Positions 1-7,860 are shown, counted from the stretch's first letter. The stretch is DNA of 64,000 nucleotides from Tateyamaria sp947503385 (GCF_051195235.1 NZ_JBNFZM010000003.1:1-64000); one strand, 5' to 3'. The notes: generated from the sequence alone by a model not told the origin. Numbers and translations: made by a program.

Positions 1-359
1 CGGTCGTCCCCATCCCCGAGCATAGCTTTTTTGAGAAGCCGCAGCTCGAGTGTCTGTTCAGCGACCACCTCTTTGAGATCCTTTGCCTCCCGGCGCAGTT
101 CCTTGACCTCATCAGTGTTTGCGGCACGCGCCGTGTCGCCCGCCAGACGCTTCTTCCCGGCTTCCATGAAGTCTTTGGACCATTTGTAGTAAATGCCCTG
201 TGATATGCCCTCGCGACGGCACAACTCTGCGATGCTATCTTCACCACGCAGGTCATCCAGAACGATCCGGATCTTCTCTTCGCTGGAATATTGCTTGCGG
301 GTTGCGCGCTTGATGTCTTTGACGACCTGCTCGCCAGAGCTCTTCGGTGTCTTTCTCAT
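1..359 (-). CDS. IS3-family transposase OrfA (partial, 3' end outside window)
   Basis: 119 residues are visible from an ATG at 359, preceded by GGAGTGG as ribosome binding site. Residues 20-60 form the transposase helix-turn-helix (YSSEEKIRIVLDDLRGE, then ELCRREGIS and YYKWSKDF), and residues 75-115 form the heptad leucine segment that joins OrfA monomers. Near the end the sequence CTCAAAAAAGC gives an A-AAA-AAG slippery site, the usual place where IS3 elements shift frame -1 to make the OrfAB transposase. The protein binds the IS ends. Catalytic orfB must lie to the left of the window. Confidence 0.85.
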   Translation of the reverse strand, partial: MRKTPKSSGEQVVKDIKRATRKQYSSEEKIRIVLDDLRGEDSIAELCRREGISQGIYYKWSKDFMEAGKKRLAGDTARAANTDEVKELRREAKDLKEVVAEQTLELRLLKKAMLGDGDD

Positions 360-489
360 CGTCCACTCCTTGGTGGTGACGATGAGCAACAAACCCTCTC
401 TTATCAAATCAACCTAGTTGGACCCATAGGCGCTGACGTCAGACACGGCAGGCCCACTTCCCTTGGGCGCACTGCTGCAAAGTTGGACA
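1..489 (-). mobile_element. IS3-family insertion sequence, one end (cut by window edge)
   Basis: The element is read on the minus strand and contains the start of an IS3-type orfA. Its outer end is placed at 489 because the minus strand there begins TGTCCAACTTTGCAG, a TG start as in IS3 ends, and because recognisable integrase protein similarity stops exactly at this point. The distance from this end to the orfA start, about 130 bases, is somewhat long for the family. The other end, the direct target repeats and orfB lie outside the window, so the boundary is inferred. Confidence 0.5.
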
Positions 490-1106
490 GAGCTTGTCCC
501 AGTCGCTTCCATTGCTGGTCCGAAAGACAGCTGGCGGTGAACTGTGATTTGCGCCGACGCAATCCCTTGCGCGGATTGCTGTCCGGCGGCTGTACACCAA
601 ACAGTTCCGCATGGCGCATCATGCCCGACAGAACGGCCAGCGCGCGATTGCCACTGGCGGCACTGCAGGTCAGCGTCTCTTTTCAGTTCTCTAAATTCAC
701 GCGAGATAGCTGATCCAAGCGCTTGTTGCCGAGGACGGGCAGGATACGGTTTCTGACATCGAACGCGTGCGCGCGGCGCGTGGCCGGTTTCCAATTCTGC
801 GCGCAGTCAGCGAGGTATCGTTGACTGAACTCTGCCAACGTTGGAGACACGTCCGAAGACGCGCTCAAGTCCTCGAGACCGAGCACGTCCTGCGCCAACA
901 CAAGGGGCGCGCGACAGTGAGATGTCGTCTGCACGACCCAGGATTTGTTTGCGCGTTCGGCCTTCCTCGCGACCACGCACGATCCACGTGGCAGCCGCGC
1001 CGCGCTGTCTCAAATCGAGGCCGGGAACTTCTGTGTCCCAGAACACGGTTTCGCGGTGTGGCAGGTGGGGGGTGATTTTGTCGGTTTTGGGATGAGCTTG
1101 GCCCAT
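490..1106 (-). pseudogene. Tyrosine site-specific integrase remnant (P4/DUF4102 type)
   Basis: Pieces of one integrase are readable in order. The ATG at 1106 starts an arm-type DNA-binding domain (VFWDTEVPGLDLRQRG, WIVRGREEGRTRKQILG). Near 915 the frame shifts, and the core-binding domain follows (SPTLAEFSQRYL...RRAHAFDVRNRILPVLGNKRL). An in-frame TGA lies at 683-685, after which the same frame resumes with RALAVLSGMMRHAELFG and NPRKGLRRRKS. Similarity ends at about 490, before any of the catalytic R-H-R-Y residues. The gene therefore has a frameshift, a nonsense codon and a truncation, apparently by IS insertion. It is a scar of an old integrative element. Confidence 0.8.
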
Positions 1107-1389
1107 GACTGATATCCATTGCCGCTTCAGGAAAAAATCCACGCTGTTCCCTGGGAAGCAGCCAGGAAAAGTTGGGAAGCAGAAAATGACAGACAGCATC
1201 GACGCGGCAGCGGCACATTCCGTGCGCGGGACTCAAGTCATATCAGGGATTTACAATTTTCCCTCGCACCCAGTTTCGGTCCTTCGGACCTCATGAAAGG
1301 ATCACACTCCAAACACGCCTCAACGCACCACCGCTTGCCCCTGTCCCCGCCTCTTCCTATAACCCGCCCGACACCTGCCGGAGAGCGCC
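1107..1389. other. Spacer between integrase scar and pyrB
   Basis: No convincing gene is present. A short hairpin GGTCC-TTC-GGACC lies at 1278-1290 without a following T-run. The pyrB ribosome binding site GGAGAG is just before 1390. No tRNA or attachment-site half could be recognised, although an element integrated with the pseudogene integrase would be expected to have left one nearby. Confidence 0.5.
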
Positions 1390-2334
1390 ATGACCTTCAC
1401 CCACCGCCACCTGCTGGGGATCGAGCACCTGCGGCCCGAAGAGATCGTAACTCTGCTCGATCTGGCCGACGACTATGTGGCGCTGAACAAGGGCGAGACC
1501 AAGCACAGCGAGGCGCTGGCGGGCCTCACCCAGATCAACATGTTCTTCGAAAACTCCACCCGCACGCAGGCCAGTTTCGAACTGGCGGGCAAGCGGCTGG
1601 GCGCGGACGTGATGAACATGGCGATGCAGGCTTCGTCGATCACCAAGGGCGAGACGCTGATTGACACTGCCCTGACCCTCAACGCGATGCACCCCGATTT
1701 GCTGGTGGTACGTCACCCACATTCGGGTGCTGTGGACCTTCTGGCGCAAAAGGTGAACTGTGCCGTGCTGAACGCGGGCGACGGGCGGCACGAACACCCC
1801 ACGCAGGCGCTTTTGGATGCGCTCACCATCCGGCGGGCCAAGGGGCGGCTGCACCGGCTCAACATCGCCATCTGTGGCGACATTGCCCATTCCCGCGTGG
1901 CCCGATCCAACATTATCCTGCTGGGCAAGATGGAAAACCGCATCCGCCTGATCGGCCCACCCACGCTGATGCCATCGGGCATCGCCGAGTTTGGGGTCGA
2001 GGTCTATGACGACATGGCACGCGGGCTTGAGGATGTGGACGTCGTGATGATGCTGCGCCTGCAACGCGAACGTATGGACGGCGGATTTATCCCGTCCGAG
2101 CGGGAATACTACCACCGCTTCGGCCTCGATGCGGCGAAGCTTTCCTATGCCAAACCCGACGCCATCGTCATGCACCCCGGTCCCATGAACCGAGGGGTCG
2201 AGATCGACGGCACGCTGGCCGACGACATCAACCGAAGCGTCATCCAGGATCAGGTCGAGATGGGCGTGGCCGTGCGCATGGCCGCGATGGACCTGCTGGC
2301 CCGCAACCTGCGCGACCTGCGGGGTGCCGCATGA
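1390..2334 (+). CDS. pyrB: Aspartate carbamoyltransferase catalytic subunit
   Basis: Condenses carbamoyl phosphate with aspartate to carbamoyl aspartate, the committed step of pyrimidine synthesis, in the cytosol. The 314-residue length is normal. The carbamoyl-phosphate loop STRT is at residues 56-59 and HPTQ at 136-139, and the aspartate-side segment HPGPMNRGVEI is near the C-terminus. The start has GGAGAG seven bases upstream. The stop overlaps the next ATG (ATGA), so it heads an operon with two unknowns, a PyrC-like protein and plsY. No pyrI regulatory gene is present. The PyrC-like partner may play the scaffolding role known for class A ATCases. Confidence 0.96.
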   Translation: MTFTHRHLLGIEHLRPEEIVTLLDLADDYVALNKGETKHSEALAGLTQINMFFENSTRTQASFELAGKRLGADVMNMAMQASSITKGETLIDTALTLNAMHPDLLVVRHPHSGAVDLLAQKVNCAVLNAGDGRHEHPTQALLDALTIRRAKGRLHRLNIAICGDIAHSRVARSNIILLGKMENRIRLIGPPTLMPSGIAEFGVEVYDDMARGLEDVDVVMMLRLQRERMDGGFIPSEREYYHRFGLDAAKLSYAKPDAIVMHPGPMNRGVEIDGTLADDINRSVIQDQVEMGVAVRMAAMDLLARNLRDLRGAA

Positions 2335-2810
2335 GCGCACCCAGCCTCGCCGATGGACAGACCGAGCACATGCGCTGGACAATCTCGCGCCGGTCCTTTG
2401 CGCTGCGCATGATCGTGCTGGTCTGTGTCACGCCGCTGATCCTGTCGCCATTTCCCGTCATCGCGCTCGTGTGGGGGGCCGCCCCCATGTCAGCGCTTTG
2501 GCAATGGGCCACCGCCCTGCCCTTAGCGCTGTTCCTGACATGGGTGCTGGGGGATTTCGGCATCTGGACGCGCAACCGGGCCACGGAATGGATCCTGACC
2601 AACCGCGCCATCCACATCCGTAGCGCCTTTGAACTGGACACCGCTCTGCCCCTGACTGCCATAAAACGGATCAACCGCTGGCCGTGGTGGTCGCTGGTAC
2701 TGCGCCTGCGGAACGGCACTGCGGTCAAACTGCCGCTTGTGCCGACAACGGACGACACGCGCCGCACAATTCTCAACCTGCGCGATGCCGCACTGATGGG
2801 GCCCACATGA
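2331..2810 (+). CDS. Small membrane protein with PH-like tail, between pyrB and pyrC
   Basis: A 159-residue protein with two hydrophobic helices at about 24-47 and 55-75. A basic, tryptophan-containing soluble part follows (RNRATEWILTNRAIHIRS, ITAIKRINRW-like, LVLRLRNGTAVKLPLVP), resembling the bacterial PH/DUF304-type fold seen after paired membrane helices. It starts on ATGA overlapping the pyrB stop and ends on ATGA overlapping the next gene, so it is translationally coupled. The role in pyrimidine synthesis, if any, is unknown. The operon position may be only shared expression. The fold assignment is from pattern only. Confidence 0.75.
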   Translation: MSAPSLADGQTEHMRWTISRRSFALRMIVLVCVTPLILSPFPVIALVWGAAPMSALWQWATALPLALFLTWVLGDFGIWTRNRATEWILTNRAIHIRSAFELDTALPLTAIKRINRWPWWSLVLRLRNGTAVKLPLVPTTDDTRRTILNLRDAALMGPT

Positions 2811-3355
2811 CAACGCCGATTGATATCCCCGCCCACGAACGTGGCGTGGTGCGGGTCTTTGCCCTGTCCATGACCGACGCAGAGGCGCGCACGCTCAGCG
2901 AAAACCCCAACGCCATTGCCGAGGCGCTTGGCGTGGACACACCGCTTGATGCCAATCACCTCGAACTGTTCCCGATCACCGACCTCGAAGGGGTCGGCCT
3001 CGCCGGGTATCTCAACGAAGGGGCCGGTGTGCCGCTTGAGGCCCTCGGCCGAGACCGGGGCAAGCTCGACAAGCTGGGCGGGTGGGTGCTGGTGCTCTTT
3101 TCGCTGGCCTTTGAGGATCGCGCGACGACGCTGCGCCCCGCCTCCAACCTGACCCTGATCGGCACCTATGGCGAGACCCGTACCGACTATTCCGCCGAGG
3201 ACACGCTGACATCCGAGGCCGCCAAACCCTACACCGCCCCGCCGGATACGGTGAAAAAGCGGCCCTCGGACGCTGCCATGTCGGGCCGTGTGGCGATGCT
3301 GGTTCTGCTCCTGCTGGCGCTCTTTACCTACGTGTTCATCAGGATGGCGGGATGA
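2807..3355 (+). CDS. Conserved hypothetical protein with C-terminal membrane anchor
   Basis: 182 residues from the ATG that overlaps the upstream stop. I do not recognise a domain. The N-terminal 155 residues look soluble and acidic (PIDIPAHERGVVRVFAL, NHLELFPITDLEGVGLAGYL, GGWVLVLFSLAFED), and a single membrane helix at about 160-178 ends four residues before the stop, as in a tail-anchored protein. It sits between pyrB and the PyrC-like gene with a 40-base gap after it. Together with the upstream PH-like gene it may form a small membrane module carried in the pyr operon. Confidence 0.75.
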   Translation: MTTPIDIPAHERGVVRVFALSMTDAEARTLSENPNAIAEALGVDTPLDANHLELFPITDLEGVGLAGYLNEGAGVPLEALGRDRGKLDKLGGWVLVLFSLAFEDRATTLRPASNLTLIGTYGETRTDYSAEDTLTSEAAKPYTAPPDTVKKRPSDAAMSGRVAMLVLLLLALFTYVFIRMAG

Positions 3356-3395
3356 GGGCTGAACGTTCCCCGCTGCCCGTGCCAAGAGGTGCCGC

Positions 3396-4679
3396 ATGAC
3401 CGACCTTCTGCTGACCAACGCCAAGCTGATCGACCCCGAGGGCGGCACCGTCATCACCGGGGCGCTTGGCATCTCGGATGGGCGCATCAGCGCGGTGATC
3501 ACCGATGACAGCCCGCTTCCGGAGGCGCGCACGACCGTCGATTGCGGACGCAAGCATCTGGCCCCGGGCATCGTCGATATCGGGGTCAAGGTCTGTGAAC
3601 CCGGTGAGCGTCACAAGGAAAGTTTTGGCACCGCCGGGCTCGCCGCCGCCGCCGGAGGCGTGACCACGATGGTCACGCGACCCGATACCGACCCGGCCAT
3701 TGACAACCCCGAAACGCTGGAGTTCGTGATCCGCCGCGCGCGCGAGGCCGCGCCCGTGAACGTGCTGCCCATGGCGGCGCTGACCAAGGGGCGGCAAGGG
3801 CGCGAAATGACCGAGATCGGGTTCCTGCTGGATGCCGGTGCCGTGGCATTTACCGATTGCGACAACGTGGTGACGGATACCAAGGTCTTTGGCCGCGCAC
3901 TGGCTTACGCGCGCTCGCTGGGCGCGCTGGTGCTGGGCCATCCGCAGGATCCGGGGCTCAGCGCCGGGGCGGCGGCCACATCCGGCAAATTCGCGTCGCT
4001 GCGCGGCCTTCCGGCGGTGTCGCCCATGGCCGAACGGATGGGGCTCGACCGCGATATCGCGATGATCGAGATGACCGGCGCGCGCTACCACGCCGACCAG
4101 ATCACCACCGCCCGCGCCCTGCCCCCGCTGGAACGGGCCAAGGCCAACGGGTTCGACATCACCGCAGGCACGTCGATCCACCACCTGACGCTGAATGCGC
4201 TGGACGTGGCGGACTACCGCACCTTCTTCAAGATCAAGCCGCCGTTGCGCGATGAGGATGACCGCCTTGCCGTGGCCGAGGCCGTGCAGTCCGGTCTGAT
4301 TGACGTGATCAGTTCCATGCACACGCCGCAGGACGAAGAAAGCAAACGCCAGCCCTTCGAGGCCGCCGCCAGTGGGGCCGTCGCGCTCGAGACGCTGCTG
4401 CCTGCGGCCATGCGCCTGCATCACGCAGGCCTTGTCGATCTGCCCGCGCTCTGGCGGGCACTGTCGCTGAACCCGGCCCGCCGCTTGGGTCTGGAGGCGG
4501 GGCGACTGCGTGTTGGTGCCCCTGCCGATCTCGTGCTTTTTGATGCGGACGCGCCCTTTGTCATGGACCGGGCCGACCTGCGATCCAAATCCCGCAACAC
4601 GCCGTTTGACGGGGCGCGGATGCAGGGTAAGGTTCTGGCAACCTATGTGGCTGGCAGCCGCGTGTACGAGAGGACCTGA
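3396..4679 (+). CDS. pyrC: Dihydroorotase-like protein, probably non-catalytic (PyrX/PyrC' type)
   Basis: The 427-residue amidohydrolase is closest to class I dihydroorotase (EPGERHKE, GLAAAAGGVTTMV, ITAGTSIHHLTLN, GRLRVGAPADLVLFD). However, the metal-binding HxH normally just before EPG is replaced by GVK (DIGVKVCEPG), and the usual catalytic DH in the late TDHAPH motif reads MH (SSMHTPQDE). Proteins with such losses in pseudomonads are inactive partners that assemble with ATCase. It lies in the pyrB operon and its stop overlaps the plsY ATG by one base. A true dihydroorotase should be encoded elsewhere. The symbol reflects family and position, not proven activity. Confidence 0.85.
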   Translation: MTDLLLTNAKLIDPEGGTVITGALGISDGRISAVITDDSPLPEARTTVDCGRKHLAPGIVDIGVKVCEPGERHKESFGTAGLAAAAGGVTTMVTRPDTDPAIDNPETLEFVIRRAREAAPVNVLPMAALTKGRQGREMTEIGFLLDAGAVAFTDCDNVVTDTKVFGRALAYARSLGALVLGHPQDPGLSAGAAATSGKFASLRGLPAVSPMAERMGLDRDIAMIEMTGARYHADQITTARALPPLERAKANGFDITAGTSIHHLTLNALDVADYRTFFKIKPPLRDEDDRLAVAEAVQSGLIDVISSMHTPQDEESKRQPFEAAASGAVALETLLPAAMRLHHAGLVDLPALWRALSLNPARRLGLEAGRLRVGAPADLVLFDADAPFVMDRADLRSKSRNTPFDGARMQGKVLATYVAGSRVYERT

Positions 4680-5293
4680 TGCCCCCAATCGAGAGCAGTA
4701 CCGCCATCCTGATCCTGTGGGCCGTGCTTGGCTATGGGCTTGGGTCCATTCCCTTTGGCATGGTGTTGTCGCGGGTGATGAACCTTGGTGATTTGCGCCA
4801 GATCGGGTCCGGCAATATCGGCGCGACCAATGTGCTGCGCACAGGCAACAAGACGGCGGCGGCGCTGACATTGCTTTTGGATGCGGGCAAAGGGGCCGCA
4901 GCGCTGTTGCTGGCGCGCTGGATCACGGGGCAAGAGGATGCGGCCCAGTTGGCCGGTCTTGCCGCGATGGTCGGGCATTGCTACCCGGTGTGGCTGCGGT
5001 TCAAGGGTGGCAAAGGGGTCGCGACTTTTATCGGGCTGATGCTGGCCTTGCATTGGCCCGTGGGTCTGGGTGTCTGCGCCGCTTGGCTGCTGGGGGCTGC
5101 GGTCTGGCGCATGTCTTCCATGGGGGCGCTGGTGGCGGCGGCCGCGTCGACCATCCTGATGGTGTTTCTGGGGTACGGTCAGGCCATGTTGATGGGTGTG
5201 GCGCTGACATTGCTGATCTACTGGCGGCACCGCGAGAACATCCGCCGGGTGAAAAACGGCACCGAACCCAAGATCGGGCAAAAGACCGCGTGA
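4679..5293 (+). CDS. plsY: Acyl-phosphate:glycerol-3-phosphate acyltransferase PlsY
   Basis: Integral inner-membrane enzyme that transfers an acyl group from acyl phosphate to glycerol-3-phosphate, the first step of phospholipid synthesis together with PlsX. The 204 residues have about five membrane helices. The family motifs are visible: GSIPFG at 22-27, GSGNIGATN at 43-51 and the glycine-rich GHCYPVWLRFKGGKGVAT segment in the middle. The ATG overlaps the upstream stop by one base, so it is co-translated with the pyr operon. A small gene follows with a GTGA overlap. Confidence 0.95.
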   Translation: MPPIESSTAILILWAVLGYGLGSIPFGMVLSRVMNLGDLRQIGSGNIGATNVLRTGNKTAAALTLLLDAGKGAAALLLARWITGQEDAAQLAGLAAMVGHCYPVWLRFKGGKGVATFIGLMLALHWPVGLGVCAAWLLGAAVWRMSSMGALVAAAASTILMVFLGYGQAMLMGVALTLLIYWRHRENIRRVKNGTEPKIGQKTA

Positions 5294-5547
5294 CCAGCTT
5301 TGCCGTCGCATTGGCGGCACTTCCGACGGGGACGTTTCGCGGCACGTCCAACGGGCGGCGCTATGTCGTCACAAAGACGGTTCTGGCGGATAGCCGCACA
5401 ACAAAGCTGATTGCCGAAGAATTGGGCGGAGCGGATTACATCTCGCTCAACCATTTTGCGCTGACCTCCGGCACACGGCTGAAACCTTGTGAGATGTCGG
5501 CGGACAAGGTCACCGCCTTTGTGCAGGACCTTGTGCCCGATCCCTGA
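5290..5547 (+). CDS. Small conserved hypothetical protein after plsY
   Basis: An 85-residue protein starting at GTG 5290, which forms a GTGA overlap with the plsY stop. The sequence is compact and basic-acidic mixed (FAVALAALPTGTFRGTSNGRRYVVTKT, KLIAEELGGADYISLNHFAL, PCEMSADKVTAFVQDLVPD), with no signal peptide or membrane segment. It ends just before the regulator promoter. The operon link, in-frame coding bias and lack of internal stops support it as real. I do not recognise a family. Confidence 0.65.
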   Translation: MTSFAVALAALPTGTFRGTSNGRRYVVTKTVLADSRTTKLIAEELGGADYISLNHFALTSGTRLKPCEMSADKVTAFVQDLVPDP

Positions 5548-5575
5548 CCCGCTTGGCTGCGAGGTTTCAACATGC

Positions 5576-5603
5576 TTGACTATTCTGTATCTTCGTATAT
5601 TTC
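5576..5603 (+). promoter_or_regulatory. Candidate promoter of the GbsR/MarR regulator gene
   Basis: TTGACT at 5576 could be a -35 box, with an A/T-rich -10 region around 5596-5603 (TATATTTC). The spacing is imprecise, 14 to 16 bases depending on the hexamer chosen. The palindrome at 5599-5618 overlaps this -10, an arrangement that fits autorepression. Confidence 0.4.
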
Positions 5604-5618
5604 TGTCATTACAGAAAT
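5599..5618. promoter_or_regulatory. Operator-like palindrome upstream of the GbsR/MarR gene
   Basis: ATTTCTGT-CATT-ACAGAAAT: perfect 8-base arms around a 4-base centre, ending 17 bases before the regulator ATG at 5636. A near copy (17 of 20 positions) lies at 6190-6209 over the start of the next gene. Winged-helix MarR/GbsR proteins bind such palindromes, so autoregulation is likely. Confidence 0.7.
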
Positions 5619-5635
5619 GTCAGAGAGATTCGGAA

Positions 5636-6172
5636 ATGTACCTCACCAAGGCCATGCAGGACTTTATCCTCCACTGGGGGGACATGGGCCAGAAATGGGG
5701 CACCAACCGGTCCGTGGCGCAGATCCACGCGCTGCTGCATATCTCGCCCGATCCGCTCACTGCCGATGAGATTTGCGAGGCGCTGAACCTTGCCCGTTCC
5801 AACGTGTCGAACGGGTTGAAGGAATTGCAAAGCCTCGGCCTTGTCCAATCCTCCCGCAAGCTGGGTGACCGGCGCGATCACTTCCATTCGATCCGCGACA
5901 TGTTCGACCTGGTCAATGCCGTGATCGAAAGCCGCCGCGCCCGCGAATACGCCCCCACCCTCAAGGCGCTGCAAAAGGTGCAGGAAGAGGCGGAGACCGA
6001 CAACACCCCCAAGGCGGTAAAGGCGCGCATCGCAGAAACCCTGACCACCATGAAGATGTTCGACGACTGGTATCTTGAGGTGAATCGCCTGCCCCGCGCC
6101 GTGCAACTGACGGCGATCAAGATGGGCGCGCGCATCGCACGCCTCCTGCCCCGCTCGAAACCCGACGCCTGA
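5636..6172 (+). CDS. GbsR/MarR-family transcriptional regulator
   Basis: A 178-residue winged-helix regulator. The recognition region is DPLTADEICEALNLARSNVSNGLKELQSLGLVQ (about 43-75) followed by the wing (SSRKLGDRRDHFHS). The C-terminal half is helical (VIESRRAREYAPTLKAL, KVQEEAETDN) and probably dimerises. ATG 5636 is chosen because coding similarity starts there (MYLTKAMQDFILHWGDMGQ). It sits first in a group with two membrane proteins and a desaturase-family enzyme. Two matching palindromes flank it, so it likely controls itself and the following genes. The ligand is unknown. GbsR proteins of Bacillus sense choline, but that cannot be assumed here. Confidence 0.88.
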   Translation: MYLTKAMQDFILHWGDMGQKWGTNRSVAQIHALLHISPDPLTADEICEALNLARSNVSNGLKELQSLGLVQSSRKLGDRRDHFHSIRDMFDLVNAVIESRRAREYAPTLKALQKVQEEAETDNTPKAVKARIAETLTTMKMFDDWYLEVNRLPRAVQLTAIKMGARIARLLPRSKPDA

Positions 6173-6189
6173 AAAAAATTTGCCCGAAA

Positions 6190-6209
6190 GTTTCTCTCAT
6201 GACAGAAAT
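6190..6209. promoter_or_regulatory. Second operator-like palindrome, over the start codon of the next gene
   Basis: GTTTCTCTCATGACAGAAAT matches the site at 5599-5618 in 17 of 20 positions. It contains the ATG (6199) of the following membrane-protein gene. Binding here would block transcription into, or initiation of, the downstream group. Confidence 0.6.
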
Positions 6210-6639
6210 ATCGAAAAATACTGGCGTACCCGGAGCGCGCTATGCGCTGGACCCGGTCGCCTTTGCCAAGGCGCTGATCCTGGCCCCGCTCATCATTGCG
6301 GCCATGGGCTTCTGGGCGCTGATGATCCCGGTCTTTGCCGTGCTCTTTGGCGGCCCACTGTACCTGATCATCGGCACCCCCGTCCTGATGGTGTACCTGC
6401 ACTATGCCAAAGGCAGCCCAAGCGGCGCGGCCCTCGCCGGCTTTCTCAGCGTGGCCGTCTTGGCGCTGGTGCTCGGTCTGTACCTGAGTGTCGCGGGACC
6501 GGGTCGGTACTGGGACGGTATTTTCTTCTGGGTCCTCTTTGCCCTGCTGTTCGGCCCGCTTTGGGGCGGAACCTTTGGCTATCTCTACAACCGTTGGCGC
6601 AGCGACCTGTCGCGTCGGCCCCTTCCCCCGCTTGCATGA
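6199..6639 (+). CDS. Hypothetical membrane protein in the GbsR/desaturase cluster
   Basis: 146 residues with four predicted membrane helices (about 27-50, 52-72, 80-102 and 112-134) and a basic C-terminus (NRWRSDLSRRP). No family was recognised. The start ATG at 6199 lies inside an operator-like palindrome, with only a weak GAAAG as ribosome binding site at 6185-6189. The intergenic gap to the next membrane protein is 13 bases and includes AAGGAG. Location suggests it works at the membrane together with the desaturase. Confidence 0.75.
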   Translation: MTEISKNTGVPGARYALDPVAFAKALILAPLIIAAMGFWALMIPVFAVLFGGPLYLIIGTPVLMVYLHYAKGSPSGAALAGFLSVAVLALVLGLYLSVAGPGRYWDGIFFWVLFALLFGPLWGGTFGYLYNRWRSDLSRRPLPPLA

Positions 6640-6652
6640 AAGGAGACACACC

Positions 6653-7000
6653 ATGCTGCTTCTCGGATTTTTCTACATCACCTTTGCCCTTGGCGCTGTG
6701 ATTGCCCTGACCCTCATGATCCTGCGCATCGGCGCGTTGGTGGGCGATTGCCCGGTCAGTCAGGCCCGTACCCGCGCCGTATCGATCACCGTGGCCACCG
6801 GGTTTGCCGCCTTTGGCGCGGGCGGGGTGATCATGATCGGCGCAGTGTTGCCCGTGCTTGAAGACGCGCCCTTTGCCGCGCTGATGCTGGCGCTTGGCTT
6901 TGCGGCGCTGTGCCTTGGCCTTGGGTTCACCCACGCCATGGGCACCCTGCGCGCGGCCTTGCTGCCTGCACAACACGAACCAGAGCCCGACATGGGCTGA
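6653..7000 (+). CDS. Small hypothetical membrane protein in the GbsR/desaturase cluster
   Basis: 115 residues with three hydrophobic helices (about 3-25, 43-67 and 73-97) and a short polar C-terminus ending EPEPDMG. The start at 6653 is preceded by AAGGAG at a suitable distance. No domain was recognised. It lies between another small membrane protein and the desaturase-family gene, all in the same direction with short gaps, so the four genes are probably one operon or regulon. Confidence 0.75.
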   Translation: MLLLGFFYITFALGAVIALTLMILRIGALVGDCPVSQARTRAVSITVATGFAAFGAGGVIMIGAVLPVLEDAPFAALMLALGFAALCLGLGFTHAMGTLRAALLPAQHEPEPDMG

Positions 7001-7026
7001 ACACCCCCAACAGGGAGGACGAGACA

Positions 7027-7848
7027 ATGTGCGAGATGGAAAAAGCCCCCAAAGACGTCGACTGGCACGACCTGACCGGCATGACCCGCTGGCAGACCCT
7101 GCACGAACTGACATTGCCCCTGCCGTGGCTGGGCCTGAGTTGGGTTCTCTATGCCTCGGCGCTTTGGCCGCTTGGGCTGCTCGCCAGTTTCATGTTCTTT
7201 CTGTGCGCGCTGCGCCTCAACCACGAGGCGATCCACAACAATCTGGGCCTCAGCCGCGCGGGTGACAGTATCGTCATGCACGTGCTCAGCGGTGTCATGC
7301 TGGGATCGAACCACGCGGATGCCTATTGTCACCTCAAGCATCACAAACACGGCCTTGGCCCGGAGGATTGCGAGGGCAAATGCGCCCATATGAGCGCGTG
7401 GCAGGTGCTGGCCTATGGCCCGCGCTTTCCCGTCGACCTGAACCGGAACGCATGGGCCTCCGGCTCGGGTTACTGGCGCGTGCGGGTGCTGCGGGACTGG
7501 GCCTGCGTGGCGGTGTTTGCCGCCATCATGGCAGGTATCGGCACCCGGTGGGCGCTGTTGCATCTGGGCGTCATGGCGCTGGGGCAGTGCATGACCGCGT
7601 TTTTCGCCGTGTGGATCACCCATCAGGGCACCATCGGCAGCGGTCTGGCGGGACGCAGCCAGCGGGGGCCACTGGCGCGCGCCGCCTACCTGATGTTCTA
7701 CCACCGCGAACACCACCTGTTCCCGCGCGTGCCCGTCCGTCGCCTGCCCGTTCTGGCCAACCGGCTGGACGCCGCCGTACCGGGCTATGCAACCGCGCGG
7801 GTGCCTGTTGTCGCCCTGTGGGACCGGCCCCGGGCCGCGCGTCAGTAG
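7027..7848 (+). CDS. Fatty-acid-desaturase-family membrane enzyme
   Basis: 273 residues with the di-iron histidine boxes of membrane desaturases and hydroxylases: HEAIH near 65, HLKHHKH near 102 and HREHH near 222, separated by hydrophobic helices. Such enzymes use O2 and reductant to desaturate or hydroxylate acyl chains or carotenoids. The substrate is not determined by what I see. The start ATG 7027 follows GGGAGGACG. As the last gene behind a GbsR-type regulator and two small membrane proteins, it may adjust membrane lipids or pigments in response to the regulator's signal. Confidence 0.85.
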   Translation: MCEMEKAPKDVDWHDLTGMTRWQTLHELTLPLPWLGLSWVLYASALWPLGLLASFMFFLCALRLNHEAIHNNLGLSRAGDSIVMHVLSGVMLGSNHADAYCHLKHHKHGLGPEDCEGKCAHMSAWQVLAYGPRFPVDLNRNAWASGSGYWRVRVLRDWACVAVFAAIMAGIGTRWALLHLGVMALGQCMTAFFAVWITHQGTIGSGLAGRSQRGPLARAAYLMFYHREHHLFPRVPVRRLPVLANRLDAAVPGYATARVPVVALWDRPRAARQ

Positions 7849-7860
7849 ATGACAATCGCC

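Noticed and set aside
1105..1664. Frames spanning the integrase start and the pyrB start
   Set aside because: They read through the spacer and into pyrB out of frame. The only support is absence of stops in GC-rich sequence.
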